NCBI GenBank assembly: GCA_964425315.1
Contig: CAYRNB010000002.1
Location: forward strand, 28,096-92,095
Direction of reading: 5' to 3'
From: Rhodoblastus sp964425315
GTDB lineage: Bacteria; Pseudomonadota; Alphaproteobacteria; Rhizobiales; Beijerinckiaceae
DNA: 64,000 bases
Part shown: positions 44,590 through 53,188 of the stretch, piece after piece
How the letters are laid out: each line of letters begins with the position of its first letter
Numbering within the stretch: position 1 is the stretch's first letter
Notes under the pieces: model-generated
Told to the model about the DNA's origin: nothing
The model's database searches: none
Seen by the model: the letters and a program-made list of their open reading frames with translations, nothing else
Program-made: the position numbers and the translations under genes

Positions 44590-45176
44590 TCAGAGAAACG
44601 TGAGGGAGGTGCGACTCCAAGAATGAGAGCATGGTGTTGCGAAGAGGCGCCAGATGAAGAAAAATTTGTGACGGTCTCTACGAGTGAGCAGACTTATCAA
44701 ATTGGAATCAACGCCTTCGGATCAAAGGCCTGGTTGCGGGAAGTGCGCAGCGTCTTGACACGATGTTGGAATGGGCGCGAATCAGACGCTCGAAAAAAAT
44801 TAGCGTTTTTTGCTTTGCGACGAGTCCCGCCGTTCTCAGGGGAGTGCGCGGAAAAGCCGGACCGACAAACGATTTTAATCGGAGGCGGGGTTCAGGAAAT
44901 TGCATTTACGGATATTGCGTCTCGACAACGGCCTGTGTATGGTCATGATGGTTCTCGCAGATAAAAATCGAAGCCGCTCCAATGAAAATTCTGCATTCTG
45001 ACAGAATTAAACGGCTAAAAATGCCGGGAGAGCCAGGGTAGTGCCAGTAGAGATGAATGTAATCTGCCGTTCGCTTGTTGTATCTACGTTAACAAGCGAT
45101 AGAGGTGATGGGTAAGAATTGAAAAAGGTTCGGAAAACGAACAAAAAAATAATATATATACCATGAGGGGGACATA
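44590..45176. other. AT-rich gap between dnaQ and the dnaA leader
   Basis: No recognisable gene. A plus-strand frame at 44623-44964 (113 codons) has GGGAGG about 13 bases before its ATG but no known domain; it is a weak hypothetical. Inverted repeats: AATTCTG/CAGAATT (44987-45008), CGCTTGTT/AACAAGCG (45072-45098), GTTCG/CGAAC (45128-45142), then an A/T tract 45143-45160 likely to hold promoter elements. Confidence 0.45.
45072..45098. repeat. 8-bp inverted repeat upstream of dnaA
   Basis: CGCTTGTT (45072-45079), 11-base spacer, AACAAGCG (45091-45098), perfect. Candidate operator for the dnaA transcription unit. Confidence 0.55.
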
Positions 45177-45293
45177 ATGAAATCAATAATCTGCCGTCTC
45201 GTTGACCGAGATCAGCGTTGCAGGCCGCTGCAATTTCGCAATCGACTCTGCCGATCTGAGGGTTTTTCACCCCAGACAAAATCGTTCCGTTAA
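45177..45293 (+). CDS. Small ORF in the dnaA leader (38 codons)
   Basis: ATG at 45177 preceded by GAGGGGGACATA, an excellent Shine-Dalgarno at good spacing. The 38-residue product starts MKSIICRLVDRDQRCRPLQF and is rich in Arg (8) with three Cys; no family is recognised. A four-codon frame (MRGT, 45163-45177) overlaps its start as TAATG. It ends 130 bases before dnaA, ahead of a hairpin plus T-run, so it may be a leader peptide rather than a functional protein. Confidence 0.3.
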   Translation: MKSIICRLVDRDQRCRPLQFRNRLCRSEGFSPQTKSFR

Positions 45294-45375
45294 TCTCGTC
45301 GCATTGGTGCGGTTTGTGGACGCACCGGGTTTGCCGTCTACGGCTAGTAATCACCCATCGTTGTCGTTCGATCGA

Positions 45376-45409
45376 TTTGCGCTACTTCAGCGCAAACGCG
45401 CGATTTTTT
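45376..45409 (+). terminator. Hairpin and T-run immediately before dnaA
   Basis: TTTGCGC-TACTTCA-GCGCAAA (45376-45396), a perfect 7-bp stem, then seven bases and six T (45404-45409), ending 14 bases before the dnaA ATG. It may be an attenuator or may occlude the dnaA ribosome site; the spacer makes it an imperfect terminator. Confidence 0.4.
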
Positions 45410-45423
45410 GATCGTGAGAAAAT

Positions 45424-46890
45424 ATGATGTCAAAGCCGCAAATGCAAAAAGACTTGATAGAAAATCGTCAGGTTGCGACCGGGGCGGAGAATTGGTCACG
45501 CTTTTGCGAGCGGCTTCGCGCCGAAGTTGGCGAAGCGGTATATTCATCGTGGTTTAGGCGCTTGGAGCTTGATCGAATGGATGGTGACTGCGCTCTTCTT
45601 TCTGTGCCGACGAAGTTTCTGAAGAGCTGGATTCATGCACATTATTATGAAAAATTGAAAGCGGCGGTTATAGCCGAAATCCCTGGTGCGCGAGAATTGA
45701 CGCTCAACTTGCGTCCTGCGGGCCGCCCGGCGCCCCGTTTAGTGAATCGCGGTGAGGCAAATGATTCCCGTTCGGCGGATGCGGAAGAGTTGACCGGGGA
45801 TTCTGGGAGAACGCGTGGCATACGGCCTCAAGGATCGGTGGATGGATTCGAAGGATCGGCGCTGGATCGGAGAATGAGTTTTTCAACTTTTCTGGTTGGA
45901 CAGGCGAATCAATTGGCGCACGCCGCCGCCCTTGAGGTGAGCAAAGCGCAGTTGGGGGCGCCATCCATGTTCAATCCGCTGTATATCTATTCGAATGTGG
46001 GGCTGGGAAAGACGCACTTGATACAAGCGGTAGCGCATGCCGCGGCGGAGGCTGGGCGACGCGGGATTTATCTCACGGCCGAAAAGTTCATGTACGGTTT
46101 TGTCGCTGCGCTTAAATCACATAATTCGATTGCGTTTAAAGATAAATTCCGTTCAATCGACGTTTTGGTCGTTGACGACGTACAATTTCTGCAAGGTAAG
46201 TCTATTCAACATGAGTTTTGTCATACGATTAATGCCTTGGTAGACTCAGGAAAGCAGGTTGTTCTCGCTGGCGATAGGTCGCCAGGAGAGTTAGAGAACC
46301 TAGACGAACGCGTCAGGTCGCGGTTTGCGGGCGGATTATGTGTGGAAATTAATTCGCTTGACGAAGCGTTGCGGACGAAAATACTGGAAGCGCGGATTGA
46401 GGTTGCGAGAGAGACGCAGCGTGGGTTTGAGGTATCAAGGGCGGTTATTGCCATGGTGGCGCGCGCTATTCAGACGAACGGTCGAGATCTTGATGGCGCC
46501 GTGAACCGGCTTGTAGCACATACGATTTTGGCTGGATCACCCTTGACGCTGGAGGCGGCTGAAGCAGCCATTCGTGATTTGGTGCGGACGCGTGAACCGA
46601 AGCGCGTGAAAATAGAAGATATTCAAAAGCTTGTCGCCGCTCATTTCAATGTAAGTAGGAGCGATATATTATCATCTCGCCGGACTGCAAATGTCGTGCG
46701 GCCGCGGCAGATCGCGATGTATTTGTCGAAAACTCTAACTTTGCGGTCATTGCCGGAAATTGGTCGGCGTTTTGGTGGTAGGGATCATACAACAGTATTG
46801 CATGCGGTGAGGAAAATCGAGGAAAGAAGCGCAAAAGATCAGACGCTAAGTGAAGAATTGGAGTTGTTTAAAAGGCTTCTTAGTGAATGA
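45424..46890 (+). CDS. dnaA: Chromosomal replication initiator DnaA
   Basis: AAA+ initiator that binds DnaA boxes and melts the origin. The 488-aa protein has domain I (WSRFCERLRAEVGEAVYSSWF), a variable linker to about residue 155, Walker A YSNVGLGKTHLIQAVAHAA, Walker B VLVVDDVQFLQGK, and domain IV with the DnaA signature GGRDHTTVLHAVRKIEE. The P-loop environment (IYSNVGLGKTH) departs slightly from the usual GGVGLGKTH. The Shine-Dalgarno is poor. It is 4.3 kb from the candidate oriC. Confidence 0.98.
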   Translation: MMSKPQMQKDLIENRQVATGAENWSRFCERLRAEVGEAVYSSWFRRLELDRMDGDCALLSVPTKFLKSWIHAHYYEKLKAAVIAEIPGARELTLNLRPAGRPAPRLVNRGEANDSRSADAEELTGDSGRTRGIRPQGSVDGFEGSALDRRMSFSTFLVGQANQLAHAAALEVSKAQLGAPSMFNPLYIYSNVGLGKTHLIQAVAHAAAEAGRRGIYLTAEKFMYGFVAALKSHNSIAFKDKFRSIDVLVVDDVQFLQGKSIQHEFCHTINALVDSGKQVVLAGDRSPGELENLDERVRSRFAGGLCVEINSLDEALRTKILEARIEVARETQRGFEVSRAVIAMVARAIQTNGRDLDGAVNRLVAHTILAGSPLTLEAAEAAIRDLVRTREPKRVKIEDIQKLVAAHFNVSRSDILSSRRTANVVRPRQIAMYLSKTLTLRSLPEIGRRFGGRDHTTVLHAVRKIEERSAKDQTLSEELELFKRLLSE

Positions 46891-47065
46891 TCGGGCGTTA
46901 CGTGACTTTAACTAAAGCTATTTGCTATAACCTGTGGTTAGGTAAGGAAAGCGGATATGGGGCTTCCTTTTATGGTGAGGGAGCATGGGGATATATTGGA
47001 AAATAACCTAACGGCCGGTGAAAAAAGACTTTGGTGTTGTTCCAGAAATTCGGAGGAGGAATTTG

Positions 47066-47611
47066 TTGGGTCAACAGGGCGCCGAAGGCGCACATTTGAT
47101 TCTTGGCGGAGCTCGGTCGGGGAAAACGGCTTATGCGCTTGCGGAGGCGCGACGAACCGGGCTCGAAAAATGGATGATAGCGACGGCGGAAGCAGCCGAT
47201 ATTGAGATGAAGGATCGCATAGCGCGCCATAAAGCCGAGCGAGGGGCGGGGTGGCGCGTTGTGGAGGAGAAGAGCGAGCTGGTTGACGTCTTGCGGAAGG
47301 TGGCGCGGTCGGGACGGGTGGCAGTTGTCGATTGTTTAACAATGTGGCTTTCAAATTTGTTCATGGCGCAACGGGATGTGGCTGAGGAAGTATTCAAGCT
47401 TGCGAGCTGTTTAGATAGTCTTGATGGGCCGGTAATTTTTGTTGCGAATGAAATTGGGCTGGGCCTTGTGCCAGAGGGAAGATTGGGTCGCGTGTTTCGT
47501 GATGCGCAAGGGGAGTTGAATCAGGCAATGGCACAGGCCTGCGAATCAGTGACTTTTGTTGTTGCCGGGGTTCCTTGGCCACTTAAGCGGGCGGAGGGGC
47601 GCTCTAGGTAA
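47066..47611 (+). CDS. cobP: Adenosylcobinamide kinase / adenosylcobinamide-phosphate guanylyltransferase
   Basis: Bifunctional CobU/CobP enzyme of the late B12 pathway. The 181-aa protein has the P-loop LILGGARSGKTAYALAEA, the GMP-accepting His in RIARHKAERG, VVDCLTMWLSNL and ANEIGLGLVPE. TTG at 47066 is preceded by GGAGGAGGA and preferred over GTG at 47018. A lone B12 gene here fits the B12 need of ethylmalonyl-CoA mutase, but no other cob gene is in the window. Confidence 0.92.
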   Translation: MGQQGAEGAHLILGGARSGKTAYALAEARRTGLEKWMIATAEAADIEMKDRIARHKAERGAGWRVVEEKSELVDVLRKVARSGRVAVVDCLTMWLSNLFMAQRDVAEEVFKLASCLDSLDGPVIFVANEIGLGLVPEGRLGRVFRDAQGELNQAMAQACESVTFVVAGVPWPLKRAEGRSR

Positions 47612-47864
47612 AGGTGGTAGAATGGGAACGATAGATAGCCTCGCCTTCCGCATCAAGGGATGCCTCTTTTCTCCTTACTGACGAGGTAATTTACGGTTTG
47701 GGCGCGCGGCATCTTGTACAGAGATGACAAACGCGATAAATTGAAGCCCTCTCCTCATAAGCAATCGCTTGTCGCTCGCCTTTGGTTGGGTGAATCGGGC
47801 AAGGTGGTGCTTTCCCACTCTCGATTGCATTTCCCCTCACAATTGCATTAGCGCGCCACACGTC

Positions 47865-49169
47865 ATGTCTGACATCGAAATGACCGAAACCGAAACCCCC
47901 ATGCGTGAAATCAAACTTCAGGATCTGAAAGCGAAATCGCCGACGGAACTTCTTGCTTTTGCCGAGCAGCATGAAGTCGAAAATGCATCAATTATGCGCA
48001 AACAGGAACTGATGTTTGCGATCCTGAAACAACTTGCGTCTCGGGAAATTGAGATCATTGGCGAGGGCGTCGTCGAGGTGCTGCAGGATGGATTTGGATT
48101 TTTGCGAGCGCCGGACGCCAATTATTTGGCTGGGCCGGATGATATTTACGTTTCTCCATCGCAGATTCGCCGCTTTGGCTTACGGACCGGTGATACGGTC
48201 GAGGGGTTGATTCGGAGCCCGAAGGAAGGCGAGCGCTATTTTGCGCTGTTGAAGGTGAATTCAATTAATTTTGAGGATCCAGAAAAAGTCCGCCATAAGG
48301 TTCATTTTGATAACCTTACCCCACTTTATCCCAATGAGCGGTTGAAACTGGAAATCGAGGATCCGACTCGAAAGGATCTTTCGGCCCGGGTCATTGATAT
48401 CGTCTCGCCAATTGGCAAGGGGCAGAGGGCGCTGATTGTGGCTCCTCCCCGGACGGGCAAGACCGTCATTCTGCAAAATATTGCACAGTCAATAACGACG
48501 AATCATCCTGAATGCTACCTAATCGTACTTCTTATCGACGAACGCCCCGAAGAGGTCACCGATATGCAAAGATCGGTTAACGGCGAGGTTGTGTCATCGA
48601 CTTTCGATGAGCCCGCAGTACGGCACGTTCAAGTAGCCGAAATGGTGATCGAAAAGGCGAAGCGATTGGTCGAGCATGGCCGCGATGTGGTGATTCTGTT
48701 GGATTCGATCACCCGGCTCGGACGCGCCTACAACACGGTTGTGCCCTCATCAGGCAAAGTGTTGACCGGTGGCGTTGATGCCAACGCTCTGCAGCGACCA
48801 AAGCGTTTTTTTGGTGCGGCGCGAAATATCGAGGAAGGGGGATCTCTGACGATTATCGCTACTGCGCTGATCGAGACGGGTTCACGAATGGACGAAGTGA
48901 TTTTCGAAGAGTTCAAAGGAACGGGAAATTCGGAAATCATTTTGGATCGCAAGGTCGCGGATAAGCGCGTGTTCCCGTCGATCGACATCACGCGGTCCGG
49001 GACGCGGAAGGAGGAACTTTTGGTTCCAGCGGACATATTAAAGAAAATGTATGTTTTGCGACGAATTCTCAATCCGATGGGGACGGTCGATGCGATCGAG
49101 TTTTTGCTTGGCAAGTTGCGAGAGACCCCAAAAGGCAACGCGACCTTTTTTGATTCGATGAATACCTAG
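47865..49169 (+). CDS. rho: Transcription termination factor Rho
   Basis: Hexameric RNA helicase ending transcripts. The 434-aa protein has the N-terminal helical domain (IKLQDLKAKSPTELLAFAE), the RNA-binding cold-shock-like VLQDGFGFLRAPDANYLAGP, Walker A IVAPPRTGKTVILQNIA, Walker B VVILLDSITRLGRAYN and the R-loop/secondary RNA site GGVDANALQRPKRFFGAARN. ATG at 47865 or 47901 is possible; neither has a clear ribosome site, and the second matches the usual length better. Confidence 0.97.
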   Translation: MSDIEMTETETPMREIKLQDLKAKSPTELLAFAEQHEVENASIMRKQELMFAILKQLASREIEIIGEGVVEVLQDGFGFLRAPDANYLAGPDDIYVSPSQIRRFGLRTGDTVEGLIRSPKEGERYFALLKVNSINFEDPEKVRHKVHFDNLTPLYPNERLKLEIEDPTRKDLSARVIDIVSPIGKGQRALIVAPPRTGKTVILQNIAQSITTNHPECYLIVLLIDERPEEVTDMQRSVNGEVVSSTFDEPAVRHVQVAEMVIEKAKRLVEHGRDVVILLDSITRLGRAYNTVVPSSGKVLTGGVDANALQRPKRFFGAARNIEEGGSLTIIATALIETGSRMDEVIFEEFKGTGNSEIILDRKVADKRVFPSIDITRSGTRKEELLVPADILKKMYVLRRILNPMGTVDAIEFLLGKLRETPKGNATFFDSMNT

Positions 49170-49206
49170 AATAAGATATCATGATCGTACATTTTGGCCT
49201 CCGGTG

Positions 49207-49222
49207 TGTTTCACGTGAAACG
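49207..49222. other. parS: parS centromere site (intergenic, rho-mnmE)
   Basis: TGTTTCACGTGAAACG matches the conserved 16-bp parS palindrome TGTTTCACGTGAAACA at 15 of 16 positions. ParB nucleates at such sites for chromosome segregation; parAB are 4 kb downstream. Confidence 0.9.
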
Positions 49223-49251
49223 GGCGTTTGACCGCGCCTTCGGGATTCGAA

Positions 49252-50637
49252 ATGGCCTACGGTCTCGAAGAGCGCCAAACAATTTTCGCGATGGCGACAG
49301 CGGTTGGAAAGGCTGCGGTTGCTATCGTACGGGTTTCGGGGCCTAGGGCGTCAAAAGCGATTGAATTATTGGCGGGAAGATTACCGCAACCGCGCAAGGC
49401 AGTTTTCCGGACCATCCGTGATCCTGAAAATGGCGAGATCATCGATAACGGCCTGGTGCTTTGGTTTCCCGGGCCGCAAAGCTTCACCGGGGAAGATAGC
49501 GCAGAATTTCAGGTGCATGGCGCGAGGGCTGTTGTAGCGGCCATGTTGCGCGTTCTTGGCAAATTGAAGGACATGCGGTTGGCGGAGCCTGGAGAATTCT
49601 CGCGGCGCGCTCTACAAAATGGAAAAATGGACGTAATCGCCATCGAAGCACTCGGGGATTTGATTGAGGCCGAGACCGAGCAACAGCGACGGTTAGCGGT
49701 CATCGAAACGTTTGGATCTTTGCGAAAGACGGCAGAGCGTTGGCGGTCCCGACTGATCGACGCGCTGGCGCTAATCGAGGGGGAGTTAGATTTTTCGGAG
49801 GAAGCCGAAGTTGGGGCTGAGTCATTGGTTGTCGCAAGAAAAATTTGCAGCGAAATATTGGACGAGCTTTCGCCAGACTGTCTCGAAAGTCAGAACGCGG
49901 AACGGCTTCGGGACGGAATGGTCGTGTTGATTACAGGCCCGCCGAACTCGGGGAAGTCCACGCTGTTGAATGCTATGGCGCGGCGAGACGTCGCGATCGT
50001 GTCGGAACGCGCTGGAACAACGCGAGATCTGATCGACGTCAAGCTGGATCTCGATGGTTATCCGCTTAGCATGGTCGACACGGCGGGAATGCGCGAGAGC
50101 GACGATCCTATTGAGCAGGAAGGAATTTGCCGGGCTCTCAAGAAGAGCGAGGCTGCTGATCTCATCCTTTGGCTAACGCCGGTAAATGAGGGCTATTCTG
50201 CACCGCCGCCAGAATTTCGTGATCGCAGGTGGTGGTCTATTCGTACTAAGGCGGATAGAGCCGAGGCGAGAAGAGGAAGTGAAGGGCGAAGCGATGACGA
50301 AAACGCAAGCAATTTTGCCGGAAAAGTTGGGCGACGGGAGTTGGAGATTTCCGCGAAGACAGGGCGTAATTTTGACCAACTGATCGATCTGCTTAAAGCT
50401 TTCGCTAGTGAGAATATGTCAGTAGATAGTTCTTTGGTTATTGCCAACGCGCGCCAGCGGCGTGCGCTTATCGCCGCGCGGGAAGCGCTTGACGCGGCCG
50501 TCGTCTGCGATAACGCGCTGGAAATTGTCGCCGAAGAAATCAGGCGCGCCTGCTTTTCGCTGGACAGCTTGGCGGGAAAAGTCGGCGTCGAGGACGTGCT
50601 TGATCGGCTTTTCTCTAGATTTTGCATCGGAAAGTGA
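49252..50637 (+). CDS. mnmE: tRNA uridine-5-carboxymethylaminomethyl GTPase MnmE
   Basis: With MnmG modifies U34 of tRNAs reading split codon boxes. The 461-aa protein has QTIFAMATAVGKAAVAIVRVSG, the FTGEDSAEFQVHGA tetrahydrofolate-binding segment, G1 ITGPPNSGKSTLLNAMA near residue 222, DTAGMRES and the C-terminal catalytic FCIGK with the conserved Cys. ATG at 49252 is used; a TTG at 49228 is an alternative. mnmG starts 10 bases later. Confidence 0.97.
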   Translation: MAYGLEERQTIFAMATAVGKAAVAIVRVSGPRASKAIELLAGRLPQPRKAVFRTIRDPENGEIIDNGLVLWFPGPQSFTGEDSAEFQVHGARAVVAAMLRVLGKLKDMRLAEPGEFSRRALQNGKMDVIAIEALGDLIEAETEQQRRLAVIETFGSLRKTAERWRSRLIDALALIEGELDFSEEAEVGAESLVVARKICSEILDELSPDCLESQNAERLRDGMVVLITGPPNSGKSTLLNAMARRDVAIVSERAGTTRDLIDVKLDLDGYPLSMVDTAGMRESDDPIEQEGICRALKKSEAADLILWLTPVNEGYSAPPPEFRDRRWWSIRTKADRAEARRGSEGRSDDENASNFAGKVGRRELEISAKTGRNFDQLIDLLKAFASENMSVDSSLVIANARQRRALIAAREALDAAVVCDNALEIVAEEIRRACFSLDSLAGKVGVEDVLDRLFSRFCIGK

Positions 50638-50647
50638 TGGGTGTGGG

Positions 50648-52534
50648 ATGACTTTCGATAGGGGGCATTTCGATGTGGTGGTCATTGGCGGTGGGCACGC
50701 CGGCTGCGAAGCTGCGACCGCCGCCGCGCGCTGTGGGGCCCGGACTGTGTTGGTCACACATAAGTATTCGACCATTGGGGAGATGTCCTGTAATCCCGCG
50801 ATAGGCGGTCTTGGAAAAGGGCATCTGGTTCGCGAAATCGACGCTTTAGACGGTCTCATGGGTCGGGCCGCGGATCTGGCGGGCATCCAATTCCGATTGT
50901 TAAATCGGTCAAAGGGACCTGCCGTGCGTGGACCGCGCGTTCAAGCCGACCGCAAATTGTACAAACAAGTGATGCAAGGACTTTTGCGATCAACCCCTAA
51001 TCTATCCATCATAGAGGCAGGGGTGGTTGGATTTGACATTTCGAAAGGCCGAAGGGGTGTTCGGCTCTTCTGTCAGGATAGGAGCATACTGCATGCGGGC
51101 GCTGCAGTCTTAGCGAGCGGCACGTTCCTAAACGGGGTTATTCACATTGGCCCAGTGATGCGCCCGGCCGGTCGAATTGGTGATCCATCGGCGCTACATC
51201 TGAGCGATCAATTGAAAGAGAGGGGAATCCGTCTTGGTCGATTAAAAACGGGGACGCCGCCGCGCCTGGCAGGGAAATCGATCGATTGGCGTGGGTTAGA
51301 GTTGCAGTACGGCGACTCGGAGCCGGAGTTTTTTTCCGCTTTTACGAAAGGTGTCAACAACCGACAGATTGCTTGCGCGATCACACACACTACCGTTGCC
51401 GGGCACGATATTATTATTCAGAACATTGATCGCGCTCCAATTTATTCCGGACAAATTTCGGGGCGCGGACCCCGCTATTGCCCCTCCATTGAGGATAAGG
51501 TCGTTCGCTTTGGCGATAGGGAAAGCCATCAAATTTTCCTCGAACCTGAGGGGCTCGATGATGATTCGGTCTATCCGAATGGGATATCGACGTCCTTGCC
51601 GGCAAATGTGCAAGACTCATTTTTGCGGACCATCCCCGGCTTGGAACGGGCAGAAATTCTGCGACCAGGGTATGCAGTTGAGTATGATTATATTGATCCA
51701 CGAGAGTTGAGGCCGACCTTGGGTCTAAAGCGGTTTCCGGGACTGTTTTTGGCAGGGCAAATCAATGGTACGACAGGCTATGAAGAGGCGGCGGCGCAAG
51801 GGTTGGTCGCTGGCCTGAACGCGGCGGCTTATGCGTGTGGCGCGTCGGAAATTTCTTTCGACCGCACCGAGGCCTATCTTGGCGTTATGATCGACGATCT
51901 TGTTACTCATGGTGTTTCCGAGCCCTATCGAATGTTCACGTCTCGCGCAGAATTTCGGCTATCGCTGCGCTGCGACAACGCGGATATGCGTTTGACGGAA
52001 AAGGGCACAAAAATTGGGTGCGTTGGTTCGGAGAGGAGCGAATTGTTTCGTAAGCGGATGACGGAATTGAACCAGTTGCGCGAAAAGCTGTTGGCGCTGA
52101 ATCTGGCCGCGGGTGAAGCGAAAAAGCACGGAGTGCAAATCAATGGTGATGGGATCAAACGGTCAGCCTACACCATTCTGTCCTATCCAGAGGTTCGATT
52201 TGAAAAACTCACGTCAATTTGGCCGGAGTTAACCCAATACGAATCGCGGATCAGCGCTCAAATTGAAATCGACGCAAAATATGCTGTCTATCTGGAGAGA
52301 CAGAATTCGGCAGTTACGGCATTGAAACGCGATCAGGGGGTAAAGCTGGGACAAGATCTAGATTATGATTTGATCCCCGGTCTTTCCAACGAGGTGCGGA
52401 CGAAATTAAAAGGCGTCATGCCGGAAAATCTCGGGCAAGCGGCGCGTATCGAAGGCGTCACGCCGGCTGCTTTGACGCTAATTCTCGCGTGGCTGAAGAG
52501 AAATAATCGTATGAAAACTCCGGTGTCAGGATAG
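50648..52534 (+). CDS. mnmG: tRNA uridine-5-carboxymethylaminomethyl modification enzyme MnmG (GidA)
   Basis: FAD-dependent partner of MnmE. The 628-aa protein has the FAD motif DVVVIGGGHAGCEAATAAAR, MSCNPAIGGLGKGHLVREIDALDG, GLFLAGQINGTTGYEEAAAQG and the C-terminal domain ending in ALTLILAWLKRN. ATG at 50648 gives the family start; the upstream open codons lie over mnmE. Order mnmE-mnmG-rsmG-parA-parB is conserved near alphaproteobacterial origins. Confidence 0.98.
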   Translation: MTFDRGHFDVVVIGGGHAGCEAATAAARCGARTVLVTHKYSTIGEMSCNPAIGGLGKGHLVREIDALDGLMGRAADLAGIQFRLLNRSKGPAVRGPRVQADRKLYKQVMQGLLRSTPNLSIIEAGVVGFDISKGRRGVRLFCQDRSILHAGAAVLASGTFLNGVIHIGPVMRPAGRIGDPSALHLSDQLKERGIRLGRLKTGTPPRLAGKSIDWRGLELQYGDSEPEFFSAFTKGVNNRQIACAITHTTVAGHDIIIQNIDRAPIYSGQISGRGPRYCPSIEDKVVRFGDRESHQIFLEPEGLDDDSVYPNGISTSLPANVQDSFLRTIPGLERAEILRPGYAVEYDYIDPRELRPTLGLKRFPGLFLAGQINGTTGYEEAAAQGLVAGLNAAAYACGASEISFDRTEAYLGVMIDDLVTHGVSEPYRMFTSRAEFRLSLRCDNADMRLTEKGTKIGCVGSERSELFRKRMTELNQLREKLLALNLAAGEAKKHGVQINGDGIKRSAYTILSYPEVRFEKLTSIWPELTQYESRISAQIEIDAKYAVYLERQNSAVTALKRDQGVKLGQDLDYDLIPGLSNEVRTKLKGVMPENLGQAARIEGVTPAALTLILAWLKRNNRMKTPVSG

Positions 52535-52539
52535 CGAAA

Positions 52540-53178
52540 TTGAATGCGCGATTACTGAGGCTGTTTCCTGCGCTTCAACCGGACGCTCTTAGACGTTTCG
52601 AGATATACGCGGATTTATTGGGAAATTGGCAAAAGAGGATCAATTTGGTTGGACCATCAACCGTCGCCGACCTTTGGGTGCGCCATTTCGCGGATTCGCT
52701 TCAGCTGTTGCCCCTTGCGGGTCTTTGGAAAAACTGGGTCGATTTAGGATCCGGCGCAGGCTTTCCCGGCATGGTCGTCGCGATTGGCGCGGGCGAGCGG
52801 GCGAAGGTCGTGCATTTGATTGAATCGGACAAAAAAAAGGTAGCGTTTCTGCGCGAGGTTTCACGTGAAACACGGGCAAATGTCGAAATTCATCAGGGCC
52901 GCATCGAGTCAATTCTCCCTGCGCTGAGCAATGCTATCCAATGTGACGTCGTTTCTGCGCGAGCGCTGGCGCCATTATCCTCATTGATCGCCTATGCTCA
53001 ACCGGCCCTTGAAAAAGGCGCCGTCGGGTTGTTTTTGAAGGGGAAAGAACACCGACGCGAATTGACCGCGGAGCTAAGCAACAGTAGCTTCGAAATCAAA
53101 TTGATCGATAGCCGCACCGAGGCAGGCGCAAAAATCGTCCAAGTTGCTAGACCGAACTCTCGAACCAATTCCATTTAA
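52540..53178 (+). CDS. rsmG: 16S rRNA (guanine-N7-)-methyltransferase RsmG (GidB)
   Basis: Methylates G527 of 16S rRNA. The 212-aa protein has INLVGPSTVADLWVRHFADSLQLL, the SAM motif WVDLGSGAGFPGMVVAI and ALAPLSSLIAYAQPAL. TTG at 52540, five bases after the mnmG stop. A parS site lies in its coding sequence at codons 106-111. Confidence 0.95.
   Translation: MNARLLRLFPALQPDALRRFEIYADLLGNWQKRINLVGPSTVADLWVRHFADSLQLLPLAGLWKNWVDLGSGAGFPGMVVAIGAGERAKVVHLIESDKKKVAFLREVSRETRANVEIHQGRIESILPALSNAIQCDVVSARALAPLSSLIAYAQPALEKGAVGLFLKGKEHRRELTAELSNSSFEIKLIDSRTEAGAKIVQVARPNSRTNSI
52857..52872. other. parS: parS centromere site inside rsmG
   Basis: GGTTTCACGTGAAACA; the reverse complement TGTTTCACGTGAAACC matches the 16-bp consensus at 15 of 16 positions. 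It lies 320 bases before parA and is read as Val-Ser-Arg-Glu-Thr in RsmG. Confidence 0.9.
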
Positions 53179-53188
53179 AGGTGTTCGA

